Positions 52,080-61,676 of a stretch of 64,000 bases of DNA are shown piece after piece; position 1 is the first letter of the stretch, and each line of letters begins with the position of its first letter. Below the pieces are notes generated by a model. That model was given only the letters and a program-made list of their open reading frames with translations, was not told where the DNA came from and made no database searches. The translations under genes and the position numbers were made by a program. The stretch lies in assembly GCA_024103005.1 (NCBI GenBank), contig JAGFJA010000027.1:24949-88948 (forward strand). The letters are read 5' to 3'. This stretch comes from Saprospiraceae bacterium. GTDB taxonomy: Bacteria > Bacteroidota > Bacteroidia > Chitinophagales > Saprospiraceae.

Positions 52080-54464
52080 ATGAGCCAGGACATTAAAAAG
52101 TATATATGTATTCATGGTCACTTTTACCAGCCTCCGCGTGAGAATGCCTGGTTAAATGAGATTCAATCCCAGCCATCAGCAGCTCCCTTTGCCAACTGGA
52201 ATGAGCGTATCTGCTATGAATGTTATGCACCCAATCGCGCTGCTCGAATCCTTAATGAACACAATAAAATACTTAAAATAGTCAATAATTACGAGAAAAT
52301 AAGCTTTAATATCGGTCCTACTCTGATGTCCTGGCTGGAAACGCATGATACCGGAACATACAGGGAAATTATTGAAGCCGATAAAGTAAGTGCCTTAAAT
52401 AATGAAGGCCATGGTAATGCAATTGCTCAGGTATATAACCACTTGATTATGCCATTGGCTACCGAGAAGGAAATGGAAATTCAGGTAAATTGGGGAGTAA
52501 AGGATTTCGAATTCAGATATGGTCGCAAGCCGGAAGGTATGTGGCTCAGTGAAACTGCCGTTAATACTGCCTCCTTGATGATGCTGCGAAAAGCAGGTAT
52601 TAAATTTACAATTCTGGCTCCACGACAAGCGGAAGCTATCAGGACAGAATCCGGTGAATGGTGCTCTTGTGACGAATCTTCTCTAGATACTCATCAACCA
52701 TATAAGGTCATTTTGCCCGATGGAGAATCAATCGCGATATTTTTTTATAATGGAGAAATCTCTCAGAAGGTTGCATTTGAAGGTCTTTTAAACGATGGAG
52801 AACGTTTTGCAAAGGAATTAATCGGTGATGTTTCTGCGAAGGAGGGAATGTGCCTTGTCAATATCGCTACCGATGGTGAATCTTATGGTCACCATCATCG
52901 TTTCGGAGAAATGGCATTGGCTTCCTGTATTTATAATATAGAGAAGGAGGTTCATTTTAAAATAACCAATTATGGTCGTTTTTTGCAGCTTTTTCCGCCG
53001 AAATGTGAAGTTAAAATTCGCGAAAACACAAGCTGGAGTTGTTACCACGGAGTTGAAAGATGGCGTGCTGATTGCGGTTGTAATACAGGTGCTCATCCCG
53101 GCTGGAACCAACAATATCGCAAACCACTGAGGGAAGCATTGGATTGGTTGCGCGACCAATTGACTGAACTGTTTTATCAGAAGGTTGATATTTTAATAGA
53201 TCCGCACAAGGCACTGCTGGATTATATAGATATTATTCTTGACAGGAGTGAGCCCCATGTGGAGTATTTCCTTAATACGCACGTAGTGAATAGCCATATC
53301 CGACAGAATTGCATTGATGCTCTGAAATTGCTGGAGATGATGCATCATGCGCAATTGATGTACACCAGTTGTGGGTGGTTTTTCGATGAAATAAGTGGTC
53401 TGGAATCTACACAGATTTTGCAGTATGCCAGGAGGGCACTGACACATGGAGAATATTTCGGATTGAGACTTGAAGATAATTTTCGGAATCTCCTTGAAAA
53501 ATGCCCTTCCAACAAGCAGGAGTATAAGAATGGCAGGGAAGTATATCAACAAATTGTCCTACCGGCAGAAATCCGGCTTCAGCAGGTTGCAATGCATATT
53601 TCAGTACTTTCTGTCTTTGAAAGAATACCGGATAAGATGGAATTATATAATTTTAAAGCTGAACACACTGTTTTTAAGCGTGAAGTATCCGGTATCCGTC
53701 AGTTGATCATCGGCCACTCGCTGATGACTTCCGTGCTGACTCGTGCCAACTTTGAGTATTCATTCTGTTTGATTTATTCCGGTGAGATCCATATATCCGG
53801 TTACCTCAAAGAAGGAACCATGGATACTGAATTGCCAGCTTTGATTGAAGATGTGAGATCCTTATTTCGTAAAGATAAGATGGAAGCATTGGAAGAGCGC
53901 CTTCAGGATTTTTTCGGAAAGGAAAGTTTCGGATTCCCCAACCTGTTTACGGATGAAAAATACAATATTCTGTCCATCATTTCCAAACGTAACATAAAGA
54001 CTGCCGTAGCGGGAGTAAGAAACCTGTACAACAGCAATTTTAATATACTGCATGAAATGGAGGCAATTGGTTTTCCTATCTCAAAAGGCTTTCTTGAGAT
54101 AGTAGCTTTTGTAATCAATGCTGACCTGATCGATGAGTTATCCGCAAGAGAGGGAATCCAAATGGAAAGGATTAACAAGCTGACATCTGATCTGAAAAAG
54201 TGGTCAGTCCCATTGGAAGATGAAGAACGGTTGGCGTTTCTGGCGGAACGACAATTGTTTGATAAAATCCGTCAATATTTGCAGGGAAAAAGAGACCCAA
54301 TCCAATTGCAATTGATTGAAAACTTATTGGATTGGGTCTTTGGGCTTCAACTTCCCATCAATTTATGGCAAAGTCAAAATGAATTTTACAATATCCTTCT
54401 TGAACCTAAAGCGAAAGAGGATTCAATGGTACAGCGAATCGCAGCCAAGATGCAATTTGTCTGA
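52080..54464 (+). CDS. GH57-family glucan hydrolase/branching enzyme with DUF3536 domain
   Basis: The 794-residue protein starts with IHGHFYQPPRENAWLN, the HxHxxP region of GH57. EGMWLSETAVN carries the likely nucleophile Glu, and NIATDGESYGHHHRFGE the probable acid/base region. The remaining 400 residues match the DUF3536 helical domain. GH57 members are amylases, 4-alpha-glucanotransferases or branching enzymes; here the position behind glgB points to glycogen. There is no signal peptide, so it acts in the cytosol. The 3' end contains an inverted repeat that serves as the terminator of the opposing gene. The exact activity cannot be read from sequence. Confidence 0.9.
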   Translation: MSQDIKKYICIHGHFYQPPRENAWLNEIQSQPSAAPFANWNERICYECYAPNRAARILNEHNKILKIVNNYEKISFNIGPTLMSWLETHDTGTYREIIEADKVSALNNEGHGNAIAQVYNHLIMPLATEKEMEIQVNWGVKDFEFRYGRKPEGMWLSETAVNTASLMMLRKAGIKFTILAPRQAEAIRTESGEWCSCDESSLDTHQPYKVILPDGESIAIFFYNGEISQKVAFEGLLNDGERFAKELIGDVSAKEGMCLVNIATDGESYGHHHRFGEMALASCIYNIEKEVHFKITNYGRFLQLFPPKCEVKIRENTSWSCYHGVERWRADCGCNTGAHPGWNQQYRKPLREALDWLRDQLTELFYQKVDILIDPHKALLDYIDIILDRSEPHVEYFLNTHVVNSHIRQNCIDALKLLEMMHHAQLMYTSCGWFFDEISGLESTQILQYARRALTHGEYFGLRLEDNFRNLLEKCPSNKQEYKNGREVYQQIVLPAEIRLQQVAMHISVLSVFERIPDKMELYNFKAEHTVFKREVSGIRQLIIGHSLMTSVLTRANFEYSFCLIYSGEIHISGYLKEGTMDTELPALIEDVRSLFRKDKMEALEERLQDFFGKESFGFPNLFTDEKYNILSIISKRNIKTAVAGVRNLYNSNFNILHEMEAIGFPISKGFLEIVAFVINADLIDELSAREGIQMERINKLTSDLKKWSVPLEDEERLAFLAERQLFDKIRQYLQGKRDPIQLQLIENLLDWVFGLQLPINLWQSQNEFYNILLEPKAKEDSMVQRIAAKMQFV
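54288..54339 (-). terminator. Terminator of the opposing gene embedded in the GH57 coding sequence
   Basis: AGACCCAATCCAA (54293-54305) pairs perfectly with TTGGATTGGGTCT (54327-54339) across a 21-base loop. On the minus strand, CTTTTT follows, about 130 bases past the stop of the coiled-coil gene at 54469. Confidence 0.7.
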
Positions 54465-54468
54465 TGGA

Positions 54469-55986
54469 TTATGGCTTGGGTTCTTCGTTTTCTTTATTTT
54501 CATCGGACTTAGTTGAATCTGCGGCTTCCTCAGAAGATGCAGCTATATCCGTAGTAGTTGGTGAGGCAGGTGTCGCTTCCTCGGGTTGATTATTTTTTGC
54601 TTCTTCAGTTTGTTCATCACCCAGGACTCCTTCCAGCATATCTGCGGCCTTATCGGTCAAATCATCAATGAGGTCACCCAATTTATTTCCGAGGACAGAT
54701 CCTACTGCTTTAACTGTATCCACTACGTCTTCCATTGTTTCATTCAGGTCGGTTTCGATGGAGTCAATAACATTGGATTTAGTTGACTGGCGTGCTTTTT
54801 TTGATTCTGCGATTTTTTGTGCTGCTTTTTCAAGATCTTCAGAACTTTCCTGTCTTAATTCTGATGCGGCTTTGATATCAGCGGCGATTTTGTCTTGAAC
54901 CATTTTTTTTGCTTCCTCTTTCTTTGCATTGGCAGCTTCGCTTTTCTCGATTCTTTCCATACGCTGTTCAAGTTCTGATTTGGTAGAATGCATATCGTTT
55001 AACTTCGCCTGTTTTGATTGGATTCGATCTTCTATCATTTTAAGCTTTGCCTGACGAATCTGCAGTTCAAGCTGACCCACCTGACCATCCATTTTTTTAG
55101 TCTGGAAGTCCATATCTTTTTTGTCAAATTCAATGGATTGTTCCATTTTGGAGATAGCTGCAAGTAAGCCGTTATACCGATTGGCCAGACGTTCCTTAGC
55201 ACTATTCTGTTCAGAACTTCCGACTTTTGTGCCGTATCTTTTTTCCTTGACGATTTTAAATGCAGCATCTAACTTGTCCCATACATTTCTTTTGTCAGAA
55301 GCAGTCATTACAGCTTTTCTAAAATCATTCTGAAGTGATTTTAATTCTTCAAAAATAGGGTGGAGGCTCATACCTTTATCGATTCTTTCTTCAATGCCCT
55401 GAATAGTGCTAAGAAATTTAGATTTGGCCAGAGAAGAAGTTTCATTAAAAACCCTGTCAAGCTCTTTACGTTTTTCTTTCAGGCTTTCAAAGACTTCATT
55501 TGTCGATTTGCGTAAGTCTGTGATATGATTGCCTATAATATTTTTTTCCCGGATTTGACCCTGGACCTTATCCCAGAATAGTTTTAACTCATCCCACAAC
55601 GGTTGGCTAAATTCCTTTGCCTGAGCTATTTTATCCTTGATGATTTCCAGTTCGGAATTATAGCTAGCCGCTAATTTAGCTGAAAGAACAAAAAACTGCC
55701 ACTCTATCTGAGCTCTGGAAATAGTCTCCGTATCTGTTACTGTAAATTCTGCAGGAAGAATTTCTCCCGATGATTTCAGGTCTGTCTCAAAATGAGTATA
55801 TCCTTCAGGAAATTCAATTTCTACATCATTTTTCCACTCCTGATTTAATTTAGAAGAAAATTCCTCAGTAACAATACTTTCAGGGAAAGCATACGTGTCA
55901 ATCTTGCTCTCTAAAGCCCTTAATGACATAGCTAATAGATATTTCTGATCATCCTTGTGCCCCCAAATAACTATTTTTGATTTCAT
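54469..55986 (-). CDS. Long coiled-coil protein with acidic tail, DUF349-like segments, function unknown
   Basis: I do not recognise a firm family. The 505-residue product has a short globular start (IVIWGHKDDQKYLLAMSLRA), then helical segments of which FEELKSLQNDFRKAVMTAS and RNVWDKLDAAFKIVKEKRYG resemble DUF349 repeats (weak inference). A long coiled coil follows, about 275-395. The final 130 residues are low complexity, with EEATPASPTTTDIAAS and an acidic ending NEENEEPKP-like. There is no signal peptide, so it is cytoplasmic. It converges on GH57 with four bases between stops, and its terminator lies inside the GH57 gene. The coding pattern is convincing over its whole length. Confidence 0.8.
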   Translation of the reverse strand: MKSKIVIWGHKDDQKYLLAMSLRALESKIDTYAFPESIVTEEFSSKLNQEWKNDVEIEFPEGYTHFETDLKSSGEILPAEFTVTDTETISRAQIEWQFFVLSAKLAASYNSELEIIKDKIAQAKEFSQPLWDELKLFWDKVQGQIREKNIIGNHITDLRKSTNEVFESLKEKRKELDRVFNETSSLAKSKFLSTIQGIEERIDKGMSLHPIFEELKSLQNDFRKAVMTASDKRNVWDKLDAAFKIVKEKRYGTKVGSSEQNSAKERLANRYNGLLAAISKMEQSIEFDKKDMDFQTKKMDGQVGQLELQIRQAKLKMIEDRIQSKQAKLNDMHSTKSELEQRMERIEKSEAANAKKEEAKKMVQDKIAADIKAASELRQESSEDLEKAAQKIAESKKARQSTKSNVIDSIETDLNETMEDVVDTVKAVGSVLGNKLGDLIDDLTDKAADMLEGVLGDEQTEEAKNNQPEEATPASPTTTDIAASSEEAADSTKSDENKENEEPKP

Positions 55987-56362
55987 CTGTACATTTTTTT
56001 CTCAATCTTAACGATTGTATTTAACATTTGTATTTATTCTTCTTCTTTACAGCTACTAAATGTGCTCGTTGATTTTATGCCTATAGAATGCAAAGAAACA
56101 CATTTTTATTTCTCAAAAAAAATATAAAAGCTTATTTTTCTATATTATAATTTTAAAATATTTAATTTATTGGACTTTAATTCTTTTGTACCTCTTTGTT
56201 CCTTTTGGTGAACCCGTTTTTGACCCGGACCTTGTAATACTTAATTTAAACTTATGAATTAAAGATATAATTTTAAAAATAAATACGAATCCGACTCCTG
56301 TCTCAAAATGAATCAGTTGCAAGGTCTATACTTCCGTACCTGACATAAACCGATTGCATTTG
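55987..56362. other. 376-base gene-free stretch
   Basis: No gene, RNA or repeat is recognisable. It holds the promoter side of the coiled-coil gene and the 3' end of asd. I see no strong terminator for asd. Confidence 0.45.
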
Positions 56363-57376
56363 TTACACAGTTAATGTCTGCTCCTGATTTACAAGGTTAT
56401 GTTTCACCAGGTATTCAGCTATCTGAACAGCATTGGTAGCTGCACCTTTCCGGAGATTGTCCGACACCACCCAGAGGTTCAGGGTATTGGGTTGTGAATC
56501 ATCTCTTCTTATTCGTCCTACAAAAACTTCATCCTTGTTGTGAGAAGTTTTTGGCATAGGATAGACCGCATTGCCGGGGTCATCCATGACTACGACACCT
56601 TCAGATCTGTCGAGTATTTCAGTAATTTCTTTTAGGTCAAAATCTTTTTCAAATTCAATGTTGATAGATTCACTATGTCCGCCGACTACGGGTATTCTCA
56701 CTGCAGTTGCCGTCAATCGGATTGTATCATCTGAAAGGATTTTCTTTGTTTCATTGACCATCTTCATTTCCTCCTTGGTGTAGAGATTATCCAGAAACAC
56801 ATCTATTTGCGGAATAACATTCATATCTATGGCATGAGCGTAAGCCATTTCACCTTCAATTCCATCCCTTTCGTTCATCATTTGCTGCACTGCTTTGACG
56901 CCTGTCCCTGTGACCGACTGGTAAGTCGATACCACAACTCTTCGTATTTTGTATTTATCGTTCAATGGTTTCAACACGACAACCATCTGTATCGTCGAAC
57001 AGTTTGGATTTGCTATGATTTTGTCTGTTGCCGTCAATTGTCCGGCATTTACTTCAGGTACAATGAGTTTGATGTCCGGATGCATCCTCCAGGCAGAAGA
57101 GTTGTCGATAACCGTGGTTCCGACTGCAGCAAATCTGGGAGCCCACTCAAGAGAGGTGTTCCCTCCTGCCGAAAATAGGGCAATATCCGGTCTTGCAGCT
57201 ACTGCATCAGCCATACTGACTACCGAATAAGTCCGACCGCGGAATGTAATTTCTTTGCCAATCGAACGCTCACTGGCAACAGGGATAAATTCGTCTATCG
57301 GGAAGTTTCTTTCCTCAAGTACCTTGCACATCATGGTCCCGACTAATCCGGTGACACCACAAACTGCTACTTTCAT
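56363..57376 (-). CDS. asd: Aspartate-semialdehyde dehydrogenase
   Basis: Asd makes aspartate semialdehyde from aspartyl phosphate with NADPH, the branch point to lysine, threonine and methionine. The dinucleotide motif GVTGLVGTMM, the active-site loop IANPNCSTIQM (Cys126), the conserved SVTGTGVKAVQ and VVGGHSESINIEF (His) are visible. The 337-residue length is normal and the C-terminus LRKGAATNAVQIAEYL is typical. It is monocistronic. The dapB gene of the same pathway lies about 30 kb away in the window. Confidence 0.96.
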   Translation of the reverse strand: MKVAVCGVTGLVGTMMCKVLEERNFPIDEFIPVASERSIGKEITFRGRTYSVVSMADAVAARPDIALFSAGGNTSLEWAPRFAAVGTTVIDNSSAWRMHPDIKLIVPEVNAGQLTATDKIIANPNCSTIQMVVVLKPLNDKYKIRRVVVSTYQSVTGTGVKAVQQMMNERDGIEGEMAYAHAIDMNVIPQIDVFLDNLYTKEEMKMVNETKKILSDDTIRLTATAVRIPVVGGHSESINIEFEKDFDLKEITEILDRSEGVVVMDDPGNAVYPMPKTSHNKDEVFVGRIRRDDSQPNTLNLWVVSDNLRKGAATNAVQIAEYLVKHNLVNQEQTLTV

Positions 57377-57604
57377 GTTATGTTATTTAGAATATTTATT
57401 TACTAATTAGATGTAAATGTTTATAACAGTAAATTGTTTTGATAAATTCCACCTATATTTACAAAACGTAAAGTTACCAATAAGATAATATGGCAGAAAC
57501 AAATTTTCATCCCGATTACTAAGAACAAGATGAGCCGATTTTTAAATTATAATTTATAATTCGTTTTTTATCAATTGTATATATATATAAATACCAGACA
57601 TAAT

Positions 57605-60199
57605 ATGAATTTGCTGGCGAGGAATAATTTTTACTTTTTTATAAAGCTTATATTTTTCATTTCCTGGCTGCCTGTGGTTGGTGTAGCTCAGATTCACGAG
57701 GATTTTTCGGGTAATGAGTTTAACTCAAGCGGTCTGTGGCAGGGAAATACCGAATTGTTCACTGTTAATGCCGCCGGGCAGGGGCAGTTAAATGCCTCGG
57801 CAGCAGGTTCAGCTTATTTTTCAACTCCGGTCGTCTGGCAGGACTCTTTCACATTTTCATTTTATCTAAAGTTAAAATTTGCTCCTTCAAACAATAACAA
57901 AATAAGTATTTACCTCGTCAGCAGTCAGAGCGACTTAAACAATGGTGGCGGTCTGATGATGAATATCGGGAAGAATGGTGACTCTGATGGTGTGACCCTT
58001 GCCTTAGGTGACCAGAATACTTCATCCGTTATCTCAGAATCCGGAGCCGGTGAATTTGCAGCCGGCGTAGATGGTGTCTTTAAAGGACTAATCGGGAATC
58101 AGCATCTTAAAATAGAATTTCAGCGACCTGATCATTCAACTTGGACGGTCTATGACGATGTTTTGCCCAACGGTTTTGTTCTGGGGAGTCAGGTTTATTT
58201 TGGGTTTTTACTGAATTATACAGTAAGCAATATCCGTAATTTTTATTTTGATGACATTTCCATCGGTCGTTACATGCCGGATACAGAAGGTCCTATAGTT
58301 TCTTCAGTTTCTGCTTTGGGGCTGCATACGCTGCTACTGAAGGTTAATGAGCCCGTAGTCATTGATGAATTGACCGATCCCATACATTATACGATTACCA
58401 ATGGCGAGGGAGTCAACATAAGCATAGATTCAATAAGCGGGAATGGGTCGGAAGCCGTTATTTACACGGCTGACCCATTGAATATTAACCCCAATAGGAT
58501 AAAAATAACCGGTCTGCATGATTTATCAGGTAATGTCATGGCAGACCAGGAGATTGTGTTTTCGCTCATAACTTATGCTTCTGCTGAGCCGTATGGCATT
58601 CTTATTAATGAAATGCTGCCTGATCCTACACCGGCCATTGGTTTGCCGGAAGGAGAGTTTATTGAACTTTGGAATGCAAGTAACAAAACACTTCAATTGG
58701 CGCAGTATAAAATATTGAAATCCAATGTAATGTACACTCTTCAAAAAAAAGATTTTTTACCGGGAGAGTATCTTGTTCTGGTACCGGCAACTGAGGTTGA
58801 CAAGTGGGCTGAATATTCAGGGATTGTAGGTCTTTCATCCTTCCCGACACTAAATAATGATGGCACGACACTGACGCTGCAGGATTCTTCCGGAAACGAA
58901 ATTCATACGGTTACGTATGACCTGAATTCCTATAAAGATAGTGGAAAAAAAGACGGAGGATGGAGTCTTGAACTTGCGGGTAGAGATGCGGTGTGCGACG
59001 GGAAGAATGCGTGGAAAGCTTCTGTTGACGCCAGTGGGGGGACTCCGGGAAGAGAAAACTCCAATAAAGAGATGCCCTTTGGCGGAGTCCGTATTATTGG
59101 TATTGATATAGTCGATGAATACAATGTTCAGCTTTGCCTTTCCAAATCTATAGATTTTTCCTCCCAAAATACTAAATCGGCTTTCATTGGTGTCAATACG
59201 CCTGCATTTAAGATTTATAGCCCTGTGCCGGTTGCGGATTGTTGCGTTTTGGAATTTGACCAGGCACTGGAAGATGCAATATGGTATGAAATAAAGTTGA
59301 TGGGAGATTTTTCTGACTGTCTTGGTCGGAATATCGGGGTAGATACGATAGTTGGTTTTGGAAGGAATTTCCCGATACCTGCTCCTGGAGAGGTTATTGT
59401 CAATGAAATTTTATTTAATCCAAATACGGGTGGCTATGACTATGTCGAATTTTATAATCCTACCAGGAAAATTTTTAACCTTCAGGGTCTGGTCATCGCC
59501 AATACTCAGGGAAATAAAACGGCTTTAATCACGAAAGCCACCTTTATTCAACCTGAGAATTATGTGGCGTTTTGCCAGGATAAGGCATGGCTTAGCGCAA
59601 ACTATACCGTGAAATCACCGGATAATATCACAGAGATGGTTATACCTTCCTTCAACAGTGATATGGGAAACGTCACTTTGTTCAATGGGAAAGAAATTAT
59701 AGATAGTTTCCGTTACTCTGAAGCGATGCATAATATTTTCCTGACAAGCAATAAGGGTATTTCGTTGGAAAGGGTCTCGCCGGAACAGCCGACAAACCTA
59801 GCTTCGAATTGGCAGTCTGCGGCTACAGGATTGGGTGGTGGTACGCCCGGTTATGTGAATAGTCAGACGCGCTCGCTTAGCCGGACAGAAAAAATACTTG
59901 AGAAGACGGAGGAATATTTTTCACCCAATCAGGATGGTTATCTGGATCAGTTTATAGTTAAATATCATCTGGATAAGCCCGGTTACCTGATGCGGTGGCG
60001 TGTTTTTGATGCTGCTGGCAGGTTGGTTAAGTCAGAAAATTCGGGCGTATTGACAGGTGTGGATGGCTTTGTTAGCTGGGATGGAAGTATGGATGACCTG
60101 ACTAAGGTCTTGCCGGGAATTTATGTGATGGAATTCAGGTTTTCTCACGACGACGGAACGACTCATCGAGAAAGAATTAGTTGTGTGATCAGTTATTGA
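57605..60199 (+). CDS. Secreted protein with two lamin-tail domains
   Basis: From the ATG at 57605 the protein has 864 residues; an upstream TTG at 57575 would precede the signal peptide (about 1-33, ending VGVAQ). An N-terminal beta-sandwich, perhaps LamG-like, spans about 35-220. A lamin-tail domain follows (about 335-480: YGILINEMLPDPTP and EFIELWNASNKTLQL), then another after 595 (GEVIVNEILFNPNTGGYDYVEFYN, cited in part). Near the C-terminus is a FlgD-like unit (FSPNQDGYLDQFIVKYHL, WRVFDAAGRLV). I see no ordinary T9SS sorting domain, although the ending RISCVISY might replace it. It is likely surface-exposed; the ligand is unknown. Confidence 0.85.
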   Translation: MNLLARNNFYFFIKLIFFISWLPVVGVAQIHEDFSGNEFNSSGLWQGNTELFTVNAAGQGQLNASAAGSAYFSTPVVWQDSFTFSFYLKLKFAPSNNNKISIYLVSSQSDLNNGGGLMMNIGKNGDSDGVTLALGDQNTSSVISESGAGEFAAGVDGVFKGLIGNQHLKIEFQRPDHSTWTVYDDVLPNGFVLGSQVYFGFLLNYTVSNIRNFYFDDISIGRYMPDTEGPIVSSVSALGLHTLLLKVNEPVVIDELTDPIHYTITNGEGVNISIDSISGNGSEAVIYTADPLNINPNRIKITGLHDLSGNVMADQEIVFSLITYASAEPYGILINEMLPDPTPAIGLPEGEFIELWNASNKTLQLAQYKILKSNVMYTLQKKDFLPGEYLVLVPATEVDKWAEYSGIVGLSSFPTLNNDGTTLTLQDSSGNEIHTVTYDLNSYKDSGKKDGGWSLELAGRDAVCDGKNAWKASVDASGGTPGRENSNKEMPFGGVRIIGIDIVDEYNVQLCLSKSIDFSSQNTKSAFIGVNTPAFKIYSPVPVADCCVLEFDQALEDAIWYEIKLMGDFSDCLGRNIGVDTIVGFGRNFPIPAPGEVIVNEILFNPNTGGYDYVEFYNPTRKIFNLQGLVIANTQGNKTALITKATFIQPENYVAFCQDKAWLSANYTVKSPDNITEMVIPSFNSDMGNVTLFNGKEIIDSFRYSEAMHNIFLTSNKGISLERVSPEQPTNLASNWQSAATGLGGGTPGYVNSQTRSLSRTEKILEKTEEYFSPNQDGYLDQFIVKYHLDKPGYLMRWRVFDAAGRLVKSENSGVLTGVDGFVSWDGSMDDLTKVLPGIYVMEFRFSHDDGTTHRERISCVISY

Positions 60200-60217
60200 T
60201 TAGAAGGGTCAAATGCT

Positions 60218-61564
60218 TTATGCCGATACGATATTTTGTTTATCGAATTTAACGGTTGAAAAGAACCATATAACTCCTGCAAGCTGCACCAACCAATATA
60301 TGATTTCTGTGCTCCAGGCGACATTTAGGGTGGCTTGCCAAATGTCCACCACCAAATAAATCATAGTCAGATAGGCGATGGCACTTATCGTCTGAATCCT
60401 CAGCCCTGTCATCGTGGCGCCGACCCCGGCAATTCCATTGATATAGATGGAAATAATACAGTTGCATGTGATAATGGCCAGCAGCACAAACAAAGTCGGA
60501 TGGCTGTCAGTTATCAGTGACATGTCATTGGACCCCAGTAACGGATAAAGGATGATATCTGGCCAGATGACGATAGGCAGTGCGATGAGCATCGTCATAG
60601 CAAAACATACGGTTGCTGTCTTTTTCATACTCGACATAATCGGCTTGTAATTTCTTTGACCCATGAGGTTGCCCACTATGGTATTGGTTGCCGAACTGAA
60701 GCCCCATGTTGGGATAGATAGGATAAGATAGACGATTCTTACCAGATTGGAAATAGCCAAAGCTCTTTCGCCCATATCTTCAATAATAGCGAAGAAAAGG
60801 AACCAGCTGCCCAGAGAGACAAAGTTTTGAGCGACGATGGGTGCCGAAAGATTAAACTGGTTTTTAATAAGGCTTATTTCAATTTTGGGTATAGAAAATA
60901 TGCGAAGATCCTTCACGTTTTTATCAAAATACAAATAAAGTATGAAGACCATTGCTCCAAGAGCCTCTGCAATTGTGCTAGCTAAGGCACTTCCGGCAAT
61001 CCCCATGGCCGGCAATCCCCATTTTCCGAAAATCAGCGCATAATTGAGCAGTCCATTGACTATCAGCAGAAAGATGGTCTCGATCATGATAAACTTTGTC
61101 TTGGCAATTCCCGTATATAGAGCTATAAGAGTGATACCGATATAGGAGAAAAATACACCAAAAGATCGGTATTTGATAAATTCATTGCAGGCATTCAAAA
61201 CATCTTTATTCTGTAAAAAAAGTCCGAAAAACCAGGGGCCGGCGAAGTACATAAAAAGAAACATTGTGATGGCTAAAATTGCCTCAAAGATGCCCAACGC
61301 CTGGAAATTTCGCCGGATTCCGGCGACGTCTTGCCTGCCAGACATATTGGCTATAATGATTTGTCCTCCCTTACTGAAACCATAGCCTATCGCATTGATG
61401 GTGAGATAGAACACGCCCACAAAGCCAATTGCTGCAAAGTCTGTCTCACTCAAATGGTATAGAAAGATGCTGTCGCTCAGTTGTAAAACATTCTGTGCGG
61501 CACTCCCAATCATAATAGGCAGAGCAATGGCGATAATTTGTCGGACGGAAGGAGTCAGCTTCAT
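60218..61564 (-). CDS. MATE-family efflux transporter
   Basis: The 448-residue protein has twelve hydrophobic segments in two similar halves, as expected for multidrug and toxic compound extrusion carriers that export cations using a Na+ or H+ gradient. Features of the family are the start IIAIALPIMIGSAAQNVLQL, DSIFLYHLSETDFAAIGFVG, and the second-half NLSAPIVAQNFVSLGSWF and GNLMGQRN. The gene converges on the lamin-tail gene with 18 bases between stops and is 112 bases after the glycosyltransferase gene. The substrate is unknown. Confidence 0.92.
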   Translation of the reverse strand: MKLTPSVRQIIAIALPIMIGSAAQNVLQLSDSIFLYHLSETDFAAIGFVGVFYLTINAIGYGFSKGGQIIIANMSGRQDVAGIRRNFQALGIFEAILAITMFLFMYFAGPWFFGLFLQNKDVLNACNEFIKYRSFGVFFSYIGITLIALYTGIAKTKFIMIETIFLLIVNGLLNYALIFGKWGLPAMGIAGSALASTIAEALGAMVFILYLYFDKNVKDLRIFSIPKIEISLIKNQFNLSAPIVAQNFVSLGSWFLFFAIIEDMGERALAISNLVRIVYLILSIPTWGFSSATNTIVGNLMGQRNYKPIMSSMKKTATVCFAMTMLIALPIVIWPDIILYPLLGSNDMSLITDSHPTLFVLLAIITCNCIISIYINGIAGVGATMTGLRIQTISAIAYLTMIYLVVDIWQATLNVAWSTEIIYWLVQLAGVIWFFSTVKFDKQNIVSA

Positions 61565-61676
61565 ATTTCTTTACACCATTTATATCAAATGTCGCAAATA
61601 AGGGTAAATGATCTGTTTAATAATCGGGCTAAATCCTCATTGATTAGAAAGTATGAAGGTAAAGTAAATTTTCTTA

